DNA from: Euborellia annulipes
Taxonomy: Eukaryota > Arthropoda > Insecta > Dermaptera > Anisolabididae
NCBI GenBank assembly: GCA_023213315.1
Contig: JAKCPI010000815.1
Location: 1-64,000 of the forward strand
DNA: 64,000 bases
Reading direction: 5' to 3'
The notes beneath the pieces are model-generated. The model was given only the letters and a program-made list of their open reading frames with translations. It did not search any database and was not told the DNA's origin. Positions 54,056 to 64,000 of the stretch are shown here, in pieces (positions within the stretch are counted from its first letter, which is position 1; the number at the start of each line of letters is the position of its first letter). The position numbers were made by a program, and so were the translations under genes.

Positions 54056-54299
54056 CGCCCTCTAATTATAAGTAATAATTTTTATCTTTCATTAGAAGGC
54101 CGCGGGCCAATTCCAATAAGCTCGCGGCCCACGGGTAGGGAACCGCTGACTTAGATAATTAAAATTTTTGTATTTAGTGCGTTTATTTTTTAGTTACTGA
54201 CGAGATGCGCATTAATGCATTAAGATGAAAATTTTCATCTTTTCGGCATAGAGTCTTCATCAGAGTTATAGAATTAATTTTTTTTTTTTTTTTAAACAC

Positions 54300-54395
54300 T
54301 CACTTTTTTCCCATTCAGACTCACATTCACAGTCTTTTCGGCAACTTAGGCCATATAAGACTTTTGCGATAACCGTTATTATGAATATATATCAT
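54300..54395 (-). repeat. GCCGAAAAGACTGTG family, uninterrupted copy
   Basis: The minus strand reads ATAACGGTTATCGCAAAAGTC, then TTATATGGCCTAAG and GCCGAAAAGACTGTG. It is colinear with 6700-7225 but lacks the hAT-like insert. Confidence 0.7.
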
Positions 54396-54955
54396 AAGTC
54401 CTCTATTTCGGGGGTGAAATGCCGCTTCTCGCTCAACAACTCTCCTAATGGATAGTTTGGTTGCCTATCTACAGGCGACGCACAGAGTGTGGCGCGAGAA
54501 CTTCCTTATTTTAAACAAAAAGTATTGGCGATATCATTTTAATTTTTTTTTTTTTTTAAACATAGTGATACATTTAAATTTTTTTTTTCATTGCCTTTTA
54601 AAAATGATATCTTGAAGAGGGCCACCGTTCTGATCAATATATTGAAATAGTCGAAATCTGAAATTTTGAATCAATATGGCCAGCATTTCCGTGTCGATCT
54701 TGGCGAAAGCATCACGAACAGTGGCGCAACCAGGGGGGGGTTTTTAGGGTTTTAACCCCCCCAGAAGAGAAAAAAATTCAAATTTCTATATATTATTACA
54801 AATTATTAGAAAAGAAAAAAAAATTGTATCCTTTTTATTATAAAAAAAATAATTTCTTAAAAATATGTTTATTTTATTTAAAAAAATTTTAACAAAAAGT
54901 GAATGTGCTTATTTTTCGTAAAGTATTAATATAAAATATGGAGTAGAGGTGGGGC

Positions 54956-55906
54956 AAAGTCCGCACGGGGCAAAGTCCGAATCCTCTCATTTTAAAATCC
55001 CCGGTAGACTTGGCGTTGTTCTAAACAACTTTGTTAGGTTGCTAACAACAAGAACAGATGATGATTCGAAATTCAATAACGTGTTTGAAGCCGATTGTTA
55101 ACAATGAGCAAATTTATGTTTTTGTCACCTTCCATCTAATATTTATGGAAATTCTCATGGTTGCAACATGTACCAGCATGCACTTTTTCTAACTGTCTAA
55201 TGTCTTTGATTGCAAGCTGATAACCCTAAATAAATATTTTAAAACCTTTTTTTTTCTCTACAGTTAACAATAAAAATTTTTTGTAACACTTCGATGAAAA
55301 TAGCTAAATGGGGCAAAAGTCCGCGGCCTCGACGGGGTAAAAGGCCCAATGGATCTCCAATGGAACAAATGTCACCCAATGGTATTCGAGTTTCTAATAC
55401 CCCTACCTAGTATTTTCTGGGTTCTAATACCCCTACCAAGTATTTTATCGGATTAATGAGCCTAGGGAAACGACCACGACCCGAAATGTTTATGCAGATT
55501 ATGAACTTCAATCTTACTGGGGACTAATTGTTATAAGGCCTATTGTTGTATTTCTAATAAATAAAATAAATACATAAAACATACCTATACCTAATGTATT
55601 TCTTATTAAGTCTTTTTTATACCCCTGGTTCGTGACGGTTGTTCGCTGCAGGGGCAATTGTTTTACACCTAAGGACTTTTACCCGCTAGTAGGGACTTTT
55701 ACCCCCTCGGTGGGGCAAAAGTCCGCAAATGAAAACTTTTGTTTAAATACCTCTCCTACTCTTATGCTACCGAATTGGAAACCAAAAAATTATGTAAGAT
55801 GGCCAATTAACCAGGCTTTCAGGGGATGTTCCTATTTTTTATTGTATCTTTCATAGGAAGGTCAAAAAAATTCCCAAAGAAAAAACTGCGGACTTTTGCC
55901 CCACCT
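54956..55906. mobile_element. Nested TIR element, GGTGGGGCAAAAGTCCGC type, TA-flanked
   Basis: Ends GAGGTGGGGCAAAGTCCGC and, inverted, AGGTGGGGCAAAAGTCCGC, with TA on both sides. GGGGCAAAAGTCCGC words recur inside (54966, 55312, 55711). A 30-base direct repeat containing TTCTAATACCCCTACC lies at 55390-55440. The TA target suggests a Tc1/mariner-like origin, but this is not certain. Confidence 0.65.
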
Positions 55907-55999
55907 TACTCTATTATATTTATATATAAGAAATAAAAAAAAACTAATTTCTTTTTGTTATTTCTCCTAAAATCGTAAAAAACAAAAGACTAATATAAG

Positions 56000-56090
56000 T
56001 GTGTCTGGCTGGGTTCAATTTAAAGCATGAAGGAATTGAGCTATGAGGATTTGAAATTTTGTATTAAAGTTACACATCTCCCTGGACCGA
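56000..56090 (+). repeat. Family A fragment
   Basis: GCATGAAGGAATTGAGCTA and the following AAATTTTGTATTAAAGTTA block are family A. Confidence 0.7.
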
Positions 56091-56264
56091 GAAGGTCCGA
56101 TGTCAACGGACCCGAGCCATTGGGGGGGGATGGCGGGGGCCGAAGACCCCATCTAGGCGCTCCGGCCGCCTAAGAGGCGATGGCGTACCGAGGGGAAAGC
56201 AGGTCCGCCCCCGCCCCGAGCCACGGCATAGGCCCCCACATATTTATAAGAAAAAAAAAAAAAA

Positions 56265-56890
56265 TTTAATGAAAATTTCTCTTTGAGAGGCGCCGGGGCC
56301 CTTAGGGCTCAAGTAAAAATGGGAAAATTTAGATAAAAAAGAAAATTTAATGAACATTTCTCTTTTAGAGGCCCGGGGCCCTTAGGAATTAAGTAAAAAC
56401 AAAATTTATTGAAAATTTCTCTTTGAAAATTTGAGACCCTCAGGGCACAAGTAAAAACAAAATTTAGTAGAAAATTTCTCTTTGAAAATTTGGAAAGGGC
56501 CCTTGGGGCTCAAGTAAAAATGGGAAAATTTAGATAAAAAAAACAAAATTTATTGAAAATTTCTCTTTGAAAAATTTTTGGGCCCTCAGGGCTCAAGTAA
56601 AACAAAATTTAATGAAAATTTCTCTTTGAGAGGCCCCGGGGCCCTTGGAGCAAGTAAAAATTGGAAAATTTAGATAAAAAAGAAAATTTATTGAAAATTT
56701 CTCTTTGAGAAAATGCCCTTAAGAATGCAAGAAGTAAAAATGGGGAAAATTTAGATAAAAAAAAAAACAAAATTTATTGAAAATTTCTCTTTAGAGGCCC
56801 CGGGGCCCTTGGGGCTCAAGGTAAAAATTGGGAAAATTTAGATAAAAAAAAGAAAATTTAATGAAAGCCCCCTTGGGGTTCAGGGATATA
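56265..56890. repeat. Minisatellite, 8-9 units of two lengths
   Basis: Units start ATTTAATGAAAATTTCTCTT or ATTTATTGAAAATTTCTCTT, pass through GGGGCCCTTGGGGCTCAAG-like sequence, and are either about 58 or about 80-85 bases. The longer form adds GGGAAAATTTAGATAAAAA. Units are diverged. Confidence 0.85.
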
Positions 56891-57236
56891 CGGTATTTTA
56901 AAAATGTTTTGTGTATGGAGGAGAGGGATATTTAAAGATGACCACCCCAAAAAAAAAATTCAATATAAGGCCCCCTCTTCTATTCCGCCCCAGGCCCCCC
57001 AAAGTACCTCAGTACGCCTCTGCACGAAGGGGCTAAGCATCCTAGTCAAAACCCCCCAGGAGCAAATCCTGGTTGCGCCACTGATCACGAATATCCTTCT
57101 TCAGCAGATCCAGAGTTTTCAGACGAATGGTATACACCAAGGATATGAGATACTACTCATTAAAAAAATATCACAGTGTGATAAATCTGGCGATAGCGTT
57201 GACCATTTTCAAAACTAAAACGCTGAATGATTTAGG

Positions 57237-57382
57237 CAGTGGTTCCAAACTTTATGTTACCACGCCTCCCTTAAAAATGAGTCATCTTAGCTGGGGCCTC
57301 CCCCCACAACATTTTATAAAAAAATAAAATAAACAAAAATTTGACCCACGTCTCAAAAACGTTCGCCATCCCTGGCCTAAGG
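57237..57382. mobile_element. Two hAT-like end fragments
   Basis: CAGTGGTTCCAAACTTTATG at 57237 matches the left end of 33172-34023. The right end, inverted CAGGGATGGCGAACG, belongs to a different family. No common target duplication. Confidence 0.5.
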
Positions 57383-57420
57383 GGTCGTCCACATATTACG
57401 TAACGCATTAGGGGTACGGC
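57383..57420. mobile_element. Terminus of the CACATATTACGTAACGC family
   Basis: GGGGTCGTCCACATATTACG followed by TAACGCATTAGGGG matches the right end of 36597-36936 in inverse orientation. Confidence 0.5.
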
Positions 57421-57532
57421 TCTGGACAAAAACATTACTCAAATTTTAGTAAATAATAAATAAGTACAGTACGTATTGAAAGAGTACTCATTTATAAACT
57501 CACTGACTGTAAGAAATTAAAAGAATATTAAA

Positions 57533-58087
57533 AACTAGCCGCGCCGCCCGCCTTCGGCGGGCTCCGCGCTCTAGGCGGGGGCTTCGCCCCCCTGGACCCC
57601 CTCATCAGCTGGCTCGGCGCGCCTGCGGCGGACCCTCGCCTTTATTAATTATGAGAAACGGGCTGGCAGTCTAGACGCGGGGGCTACGCCCCCTGAACCC
57701 CCCATCAGCTGGCTCGGGCCCGCCTGCGGCGGACCCTCGCCTTTTCTTAATTATGAAAATAAAATTATTATTACTAACAACTAAGTATTCCAGTCCAGTG
57801 TCTGCTTGAGGATTTGTTTACATTAAAATAATACACAACTGCAAAGAATACTTAAATATTTCTCTATACATTTCCTATGGGAGAAATCGTAACTTTAGCA
57901 ATTAATAACTCAAAAAGTTATAGGAATTTCGGGACCCGAGTATTTTTCCGGGACTCTCCATAACGTCCTTTATAAGACTGCAAAATTTCGTTTCAAAATT
58001 CCAACGGGAAGTTGGTCAAACAGAGCGTGACAGACGGACGGACAGACGGACGGACAGACGGACACACCGCAATTATTATATATAGAT
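57533..58087 (+). repeat. GC-rich interspersed element (SINE-like or RTE-related)
   Basis: It begins ACTAGCCGCGCC with two about 115-bp GC-rich units (57565-57620 and 57680-57745 share CATCAGCTGGCTCGG and GCCTGCGGCGGACCCTCGCC). A unique body follows, then (GACA/GACG)n at 58028-58066 and a TTATTATATATAGAT tail. Hairpins such as GCCCGCCTTCGGCGGGC stand out. I recall similar elements in other arthropods but cannot name it. Confidence 0.6.
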
Positions 58088-58654
58088 TTTCGTTAAGATC
58101 TATTAATTTTCATTGTTAATGAAAAAACGAATGCGTTCTACTGATTACAATTAAATGACTAACACAGTAAAGAAATATTAATGTAATCTTTTTTTTAAAT
58201 TGTTTGCCGAACACTTTTTACTTTTTATCACCATGTCCTTCATTGTTTTTTTTTTTTTTTTCATTTTTATCTTCTCTCATGTGGTTTCCTTTATCAAATA
58301 TTTAAAAGAACCGTAAGCTTAATTCAATTCCGCAAACCATTCCTTATTTAATTTTAGTAGATAGATAAATTTAATTAATATTTCTATCTATTCTTCTTTG
58401 TTTTTTATTAGAATTTGTTGACTTTGCTTACTCCGAGTTTGTATGTAATGTTATAGTTATGAATAAAAAAAAAAGTTTCAATTTAAAAAACAAATAAAAA
58501 AATATTCTATCTTGGAGTTTGATTAAGTTAAATTTTACATAGGATAATTAAATATTTTTAAAATCTATTCAAACTTTGTCTCAAGGGGGAGAAGAATGAC
58601 GTAACGTGACTAAAAAAATCTCCATTAATGTTAAATAGAGGGGGGATTCATGAG
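58088..58654. other. AT-rich intergenic DNA
   Basis: Nothing recognised. Confidence 0.4.
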
Positions 58655-59230
58655 TTTTTTACTTTCTCTTACCTCTATATATTTGTTAATATATAGAGAG
58701 AGAAAGTATTGGATTCATGTCAAAAATTCGATGTCAAGATTTTGATGGATATACACGTTTTGAGGTCCCCTGAATCTAAAAAAGTGGTTTCGCGACATGG
58801 TCTGTCTGTGTGCGTGTGTGTGGGTGTGTTCAATTTTAAGCATGAAGGAATTGAGCTACGAGGTTGAAATTTTATATTTAAGTTAGGAGCGGGAAAATAA
58901 GCATTTAAACAAAATTGGTCAAAAAGTACTAGTATTTTACTGATGTACAGTGAGGGTCAATATTAAGTCCCACCCAAGCGGTTTCTACTTGTGATTATTT
59001 CATTGTTTTAATAAAAGAAATGAAAATCTTTATTGGAAATTTTGGCATTGTAATCTTCTAAAGACAAATCTTTACTCTTGTACTTCATAGGAAAGATAGC
59101 AGAAATGGTTGCCAATATAAATATTTTTCTGTTTATAAATTTTACATTTTGAATTCAAATGTACCCTACAGTCGGAAACTAAATATATCTTAACACAAAA
59201 AATCTGGTGCGACCAGTCACACCAAATTTT
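58655..59230 (+). repeat. Family A copy with a truncated mariner-like MITE
   Basis: Start hairpin, middle blocks and CTGGTG(C)GAC end are present. At 58948 a TA-flanked CAGTGAGGGTCAATATTAAG arm replaces about 90 bases of the middle, and its second arm is missing. Confidence 0.8.
58948..59043. mobile_element. Tc1/mariner-like MITE, single arm
   Basis: One inverted-repeat arm of the 23705-23901 family, after TA at 58946-58947. The other arm is lost. Confidence 0.65.
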
Positions 59231-59504
59231 TCTAGATTTGTTTGTCTAGATTTTTATTAAATACGAATAAAATATTCAAGCCGATAAACTTTTTCGTGCA
59301 TGCCTCCCTAAACCTGCCACTATAGACACATGATTTGTAAGACGTTTTCACGTCAAAATGTTAGATAACATTATAAGTATTTAATTAAGTGGAACATAGA
59401 GGGCTCGTTCAGTTTTGATGTAAGATCGCTAAGTCGCTACATCCCAAGTTAACTTGTATTTAAAATTATTTTTTTCTATCATATTAATAGCTCAAATACC
59501 AAAT

Positions 59505-59598
59505 AAAAAATCTGGTGTGACTGGCGCACAGCACACAACTTTCTCTTACCCTTCGGTAAGAGAAAGTTGCGCACTGTGCTGGTCACACCAGATTTTTT
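59505..59598. repeat. CTGGTGTGAC palindrome ending family A
   Basis: Arms of about 45 bp from AAAAAATCTGGTGTGAC to its inverse, with CTCTTACCCTTCGGTAAGAG at the centre. The most symmetric copy in the window. Confidence 0.9.
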
Positions 59599-60051
59599 GT
59601 GTCGAGATATATTTAGTTTCCGATAGCACCTTAGTTTCAAACTTGGATTTTAAATGTTGACTGCTTGAAATAAACTATGGTTATTTTTAAAAATTTTAAT
59701 CTCATATTTGGACATTTTATACACAATAGAGAATCGTAAATAAATACAAAATTTCATAAGAATTGGAAAAAAAAAATTTTAAATGCCTAAAAAGTTCTAA
59801 AGGGGACCCCCTTTTGAATCGAAATTAACATAAAAATCCCTATAGGAAATTAACATTAGGCCTATGAGAGAAGGCGGAGAGACAGGCGATAATGTTTGCA
59901 AGTGAGAGAGAGAGAGATATATATATGTTTTCTCCTAAGCAATTAAAGACACAAATAAATGGGAATTTAAATAATAATTGATTTTTAATCTAATAAAAAG
60001 AAAAAGATTTAAATTCCGTTACCATGGCAACCATTTCTATCTTTCCTATGA

Positions 60052-61398
60052 AGAACAAGAGTAAAGTGGTCTCCAGAAGATATCAACGGCAAAATGAGAA
60101 TATACATTTTAAAGAGCATCTAAAAAATAATTGATTTTTGAATTTTAAAAAAAAATCCTTGGAGGGAATTTTGAGAAAATCGAAAAAAACTGAAAAAGTA
60201 CATCAGTAAAGTACTAGTACTTTTTGGCCGATTTTGTTCAAAAGCTTATTTTGAGCGTGTGGGAAGGTCCCTAAGTTAAATATAAAATTTCAATCCGGTA
60301 GCTCAATTCCTTCATGCTAAAAGAACAAGAGTAAAGTGGTCTCCAGAAGATTTCAACGGCAAAATGAGAATATACATTTTAAAGAGCATCTAAAAAATAA
60401 TTGATTTTTGAATTTTAAAAAAAATCCTTGGAGGGAATTTTGAGAAAATCGAAAAAAACTGAAAAAGTACATCAGTAAAGTACTAGTACTTTTTGGCCGA
60501 TTTTGTTCAAAAGCTTATTTTGAGCGTGTGGGAAGGTCCCTAAGTTAAATATAAAATTTCAATCCGGTAGCTCAATTCCTTCATGCTAAAAGAACAAGAG
60601 TAAAGTGGTCTCCAGAAGATATCAACGGCAAAATGAGAATATACATTTTAAAGAGCATCTAAAAAATAATTGATTTTTGAATTTTAAAAAAAAAATCCTT
60701 GGAGGGAATTTTGAGAAAATCGAAAAAAACTGAAAAAGTACATCAGTAAAGTACTAGTACTTTTTGGCCGATTTTGTTCAAAAGCTTATTTTGAGCGTGT
60801 GGGAAGGTCCCTAAGTTAAATATAAAATTTCAATCCGGTAGCTCAATTCCTTCATGCTAAAAGAACAAGAGTAAAGTGGTCTCCAGAAGATTTCAACGGC
60901 AAAATGAGAATATACATTTTAAAGAGCATCTAAAAAATAATTGATTTTTGAATTTTAAAAAAAATCCTTGGAGGGAATTTTGAGAAAATCGAAAAAAACT
61001 GAAAAAGTACATCAGTAAAGTACTAGTACTTTTTGGCCGATTTTGTTCAAAAGCTTATTTTGAGCGTGTGGGAAGGTCCCTAAGTTAAATATAAAATTTC
61101 AATCCGGTAGCTCAATTCCTTCATGCTAAAAGAACAAGAGTAAAGTGGTCTCCAGAAGATATCAACGGCAAAATGAGAATATACATTTTAAAGAGCATCT
61201 AAAAAATAATTGATTTTTGAATTTTAAAAAAAATCCTTGGAGGGAATTTTGAGAAAATCGAAAAAAACTGAAAAAGTACATCAGTAAAGTACTAGTACTT
61301 TTTGGCCGATTTTGTTCAAAAGCTTATTTTGAGCGTGTGGGAAGGTACCTAAGTTAAATATAAAATTTCAATCCGGTAGCTCAATTCCTTCATGCTAA
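60052..61398. repeat. Tandem array, five ~270-bp units
   Basis: Units start AGAACAAGAGTAAAGTGG at 60052, 60322, 60591, 60862 and 61131 (spacings 270, 269, 271, 269). They are almost identical. Units 1, 3 and 5 read AGATATCAAC; units 2 and 4 read AGATTTCAAC. A-run length also differs (9, 8, 10, 8, 8). Each unit is the central part of family A. Confidence 0.95.
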
Positions 61399-61575
61399 AA
61401 ATCTGTCCACACATACATACATACACACAGACCAATTTGCGGGACCCACTTTTTTGGACTCAGGGGACCTCAAAACATGTATATCCATCAAAATCTCGAC
61501 ATCGAATTTTTGACATGATCGCAATACTTTCTCTCTCTATATATTTCATATATAGGCTAAGAGAAAGTAAAAATT

Positions 61576-63520
61576 TAATTCCCTTAAAATATTGTTACCA
61601 TATGATTACTTTAAAATTTATTACTAATAATTTTTATGAGTTCGTCTTCAATTCAATAATTCAAAACGCAAAATTTTATTTTATTTTATACGTGTATAAT
61701 ATCTATAATAATAATAGATAACAAAAACTTTAGTTGTCACGATTTCCAGGTCGTCAAACTTTCATGTTCTACAAAAATATTCGCAAAGGGTTGAAAATAA
61801 GCACGTAATAAAATAATAAATTTGATTTAGAATGAATAAAATGAATAAATTTATTATTATAACGTTATATTCTAATCTATTTTAATTCTTTGTAGGATAA
61901 AATTTTCAGTGACATTCGTTTTTTTATTTGAGAAAGAGATCTTATTATTATGTCTTTTTTTAGGGTAAATTTACCGAATTAAAGGGAAATATTAAAAAAA
62001 AAATTTGATTAGGAACGACATCAGAGCTTGTCGAGCAGGATTGCATTTCTAAAATACTTCTGTAGTATTAAACATCATTTGTTAGAGTTAAATTATTTAA
62101 AATATAAACTCTCTAACCCCTACTGATCCAAAAGAAGTAATAAATATTTCCCCGAATAAAATTCTAATAACCTTTTTGCTATATTTTTTATTTTTTCATT
62201 AACTCTCTCTTTAAGCAAAAAAAAAGCCACAAAAATATTTATTCTCGACAAGCTGCTGTTAATAACGGAAATAATAAAAACCAGGATATTTTAAAATATT
62301 TAAAAAAATCCGAGATTTTTTTTTTAAGAGTTTATTTTATGAGAAGCTGGCAATGATATAGAAAAAGAGAATAAAAGGAAAAGAGCATGCATCCCTATTA
62401 GAGATCATAACTCTTTTTATGATCGTTTTAGATTCAAATCGAAAAAATTTATTACAATATTCTAATGTAATTTTATCTATGATTTCCTAAATACCAATGT
62501 ATATTTAAAATCACAGTTCAAAAATCTCCCTAAGAGGATTATAGAGTTAGGTGCATAATAAATACGAATTAAAAATTAAGTGAAATGAAAATGAAACAAA
62601 TAGAGAGAGAGAGACGCACCTTGATGAAAATATGTAAATTTAAATTCCGCTCGCAGAATGTTAACATGCACCAACCTTATCACTCTGATAAGGGAGGTGT
62701 AATAAAACTGCTCAAGGGAAGAGCGAAATCTGCATACAAACCGCCTGCGTATATAATAATTAATGTTCTAATTTAAATTAAATTAGGGGCGAGAATTTTA
62801 AATTGTAAGAATCAAGTTGGACATCGTTACGAATCGAGAAGCAAAAGAGAAATGTAGAAAAAAAAGGATGGAGAGATGGAGCTCAGCCAATTCCAAATCC
62901 GTACAGATTTATAAGCTTGTTATCCATCCAAAAGCATCGAATCGAAAATTCGAACATCGGATTGTGGATAAAGTCAGAAAAGGAAGCGAAGTAAATTTTA
63001 GAATAATAATCAGCCTATGAGCCGACAACATAAAAGCTAATTAGAAAGAATGATAGAAATCATAATCCTATTTTATTCAATTCTCTGACAAGAACAAGAT
63101 CGTTGCTGTAAAGTAATGCTTGGATTGGTGGCCCATAGAAACAAGCGTGCGGAATGACTCCCCGTAGCCATCGGTATTAATAATAATAAAACTATGTAAA
63201 TATAACTTCAGTGTAGAAAGGTGACAAAGTGCGGAAAAAAAATAATTAAAAAATTATTCTATTTATTACCTATTCTAATAAAAGCAGTAGCCAGAAAAAT
63301 TTTTTCGAAAACAAGCCGGGTGACCCCCATCCCCAAATATTAAATTTTAAATAATACAATTTTTTTTTGTTATTTCTAAAAGTGTTTAAAATTTTAGCAC
63401 TGAACTTATATCAGGTCTATTCTCTAAAAACATACATTAAAATTTAATATCTTAAATTGGTTATTAAAAAGTAAAGAAATAACACCAGCGTTAAAAAATG
63501 ATATTCTCAGAAACCAGGTT
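61576..63520. other. AT-rich intergenic DNA
   Basis: Less AT-rich open frames at 62585-62776 and 62817-63020 have no recognisable domain. Nothing else is supported. Confidence 0.4.
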
Positions 63521-63527
63521 TTAACAG

Positions 63528-63625
63528 CAGGGCCTGGAAAGCTCCATTTTTCTCAAATTTTCTTGGGGCAGGGAGCTTTCTGGAGGGGGGGCAGCCCCCC
63601 CGGCACCTCCTAGTTACGCCCATGT
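63528..63625. mobile_element. hAT-like fragment
   Basis: CAGGGCCTGGAAAGC at 63529 and, inverted, CATGGGCGTAACTAGG at 63609-63624 are hAT-type ends around a G/C-rich centre. No target duplication is seen. Confidence 0.45.
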
Positions 63626-64000
63626 ATTTGAAAGTTCAGTTTTGAAATGTGTTGCTTTTATCTCAAAGATGTCAAAATCATAACCATATTTTTTGGTTAA
63701 ACACGCCATTTTTATGCACTAAACACGACGTTAAAAATATGAAGACACCCCCGGGACATGACATTAATTTTTAACACTTTTGTTGTTAACCCTTTGGTGT
63801 TAAAGTTTTTGCTTACAGAATAGCAATTTGAGACAAGGAGGTGTTAAAATGAATTAGCGCTGATTTCAGATGTTAAAAGTTAACGTTTTTGTTTAGAGAA
63901 TAGACCTGTAAGTTACGTCTGTCTATATTTTTTAGGAAGGAAGTTTCTGGATCACGATAACCTCCTCTCTACTCTGGTTACTGTCTGTAATAAGGAGTTT
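63626..64000. other. Unassigned right edge
   Basis: Direct and inverted TTAAAATTTT/GTTAAAAGTTAACG words and GAATAG(A)CCTG (63401-63425, 63898-63909) hint at another repeat crossing 63360-63910. Not resolved. Confidence 0.35.

Larger units (their letters stand above)
48056..54148. mobile_element. hAT-like element interrupted by non-LTR element 2
   Basis: Left end CAACGGTTCCCAACC and right (inverted) CAGCGGTTCCCTACC match at 13 of 15. Both continue into GCGGCCCAC. The flanks are acgtagat (48048-48055) and acttagat (54149-54156), 7 of 8 identical. Removing the retrotransposon leaves about 1.4 kb, whose right part repeats AAAAGTCGC/AAAAGTCTC words and a SINE body (53740-53800). No transposase frame. 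Confidence 0.75.
54720..57083. mobile_element. hAT-like element, 2.36 kb, 8-bp TSD atcacgaa
   Basis: Perfect 16-bp inverted ends CAGTGGCGCAACCAGG, with identical flanks atcacgaa at 54712-54719 and 57084-57091. It contains a TA-flanked TIR element (54956-55906), a family A scrap (56000-56090), a GC-rich block (56090-56240) and a minisatellite (56265-56890). No transposase. Confidence 0.93.
59505..61575 (-). repeat. Family A copy with internal five-unit tandem expansion
   Basis: On the minus strand the start hairpin lies at 61515-61575, and the GATGTCGAGATTTTGATGG block and a TGTG/TGTA microsatellite follow. Five tandem units (60052-61398), a single downstream segment and the terminal hairpin (59505-59598) complete it. 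It is about 1.5 kb longer than other copies. Confidence 0.85.

Noticed and set aside
53777..54154. 125-residue lysine-rich frame
   Set aside because: It lies in A-run-rich interior of a hAT-like element; lysines come from AAA codons.
54241..54263. Minus-strand CTGATGA...GAAAAG as a hammerhead core
   Set aside because: No stem II can be drawn and there is no partner arm.
60052..61398. Evenly spaced repeats considered as a CRISPR array
   Set aside because: The whole 270-bp unit is repeated; there are no short repeats with unique spacers, and the DNA is eukaryotic.

Overview
The window looks like AT-rich, repeat-dense nuclear DNA from an animal, most likely an arthropod; I cannot place it more precisely. 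The evidence is one spliced gene with GT-AG introns, two Jockey/CR1-type non-LTR retrotransposons, many non-autonomous hAT-like and Tc1/mariner-like DNA elements, tRNA-derived SINE fragments and AT microsatellites. There is no sign of bacterial gene organisation.

Only one host gene is convincing: a plus-strand three-exon gene (CDS 14720-16467) for a small nuclear protein with an N-terminal DEK_C-like domain, a long acidic/basic low-complexity middle and a C-terminal SWIB domain split by a 62-bp intron. Two isolated minus-strand exon candidates (21234-21384 and 35397-35466) have splice-site-like borders and could belong to genes that extend further.

Layout. 1-4850: minus-strand non-LTR element, nearly complete, ORF2 broken by one frameshift. 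4850-14560: AT-rich DNA with foldbacks, a hAT-like MITE with an 8-bp target duplication, a decayed reverse-transcriptase tail and a two-copy exon-like duplication. 14560-17430: host gene. 17430-48050: dense mosaic of hAT-like and mariner-like MITEs, long inverted repeats and copies of a ~570-bp dispersed family (called family A here). 48056-54148: a hAT-like element whose ends are 6.1 kb apart because a second minus-strand non-LTR element sits inside it. 54720-57083: a 2.4-kb hAT-like element carrying another TIR element and a minisatellite. 57500-64000: a GC-rich interspersed element, two more family A copies (one with a five-unit internal tandem array) and unassigned AT-rich DNA.

The most interesting signal is a recurring RNA-like motif: CUGANGA, a hairpin, then GAAA followed by a short near-palindrome and C or U, with the outer flanks often complementary. 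This is the architecture of a hammerhead ribozyme with almost no stem III. The hairpin sequences differ between families yet still pair. In the foldbacks the motif occurs as a divergent, outward-reading pair, one in each arm. The published stem-III-less hammerheads linked to Penelope-like elements are the closest known parallel. No Penelope reverse transcriptase is visible here.
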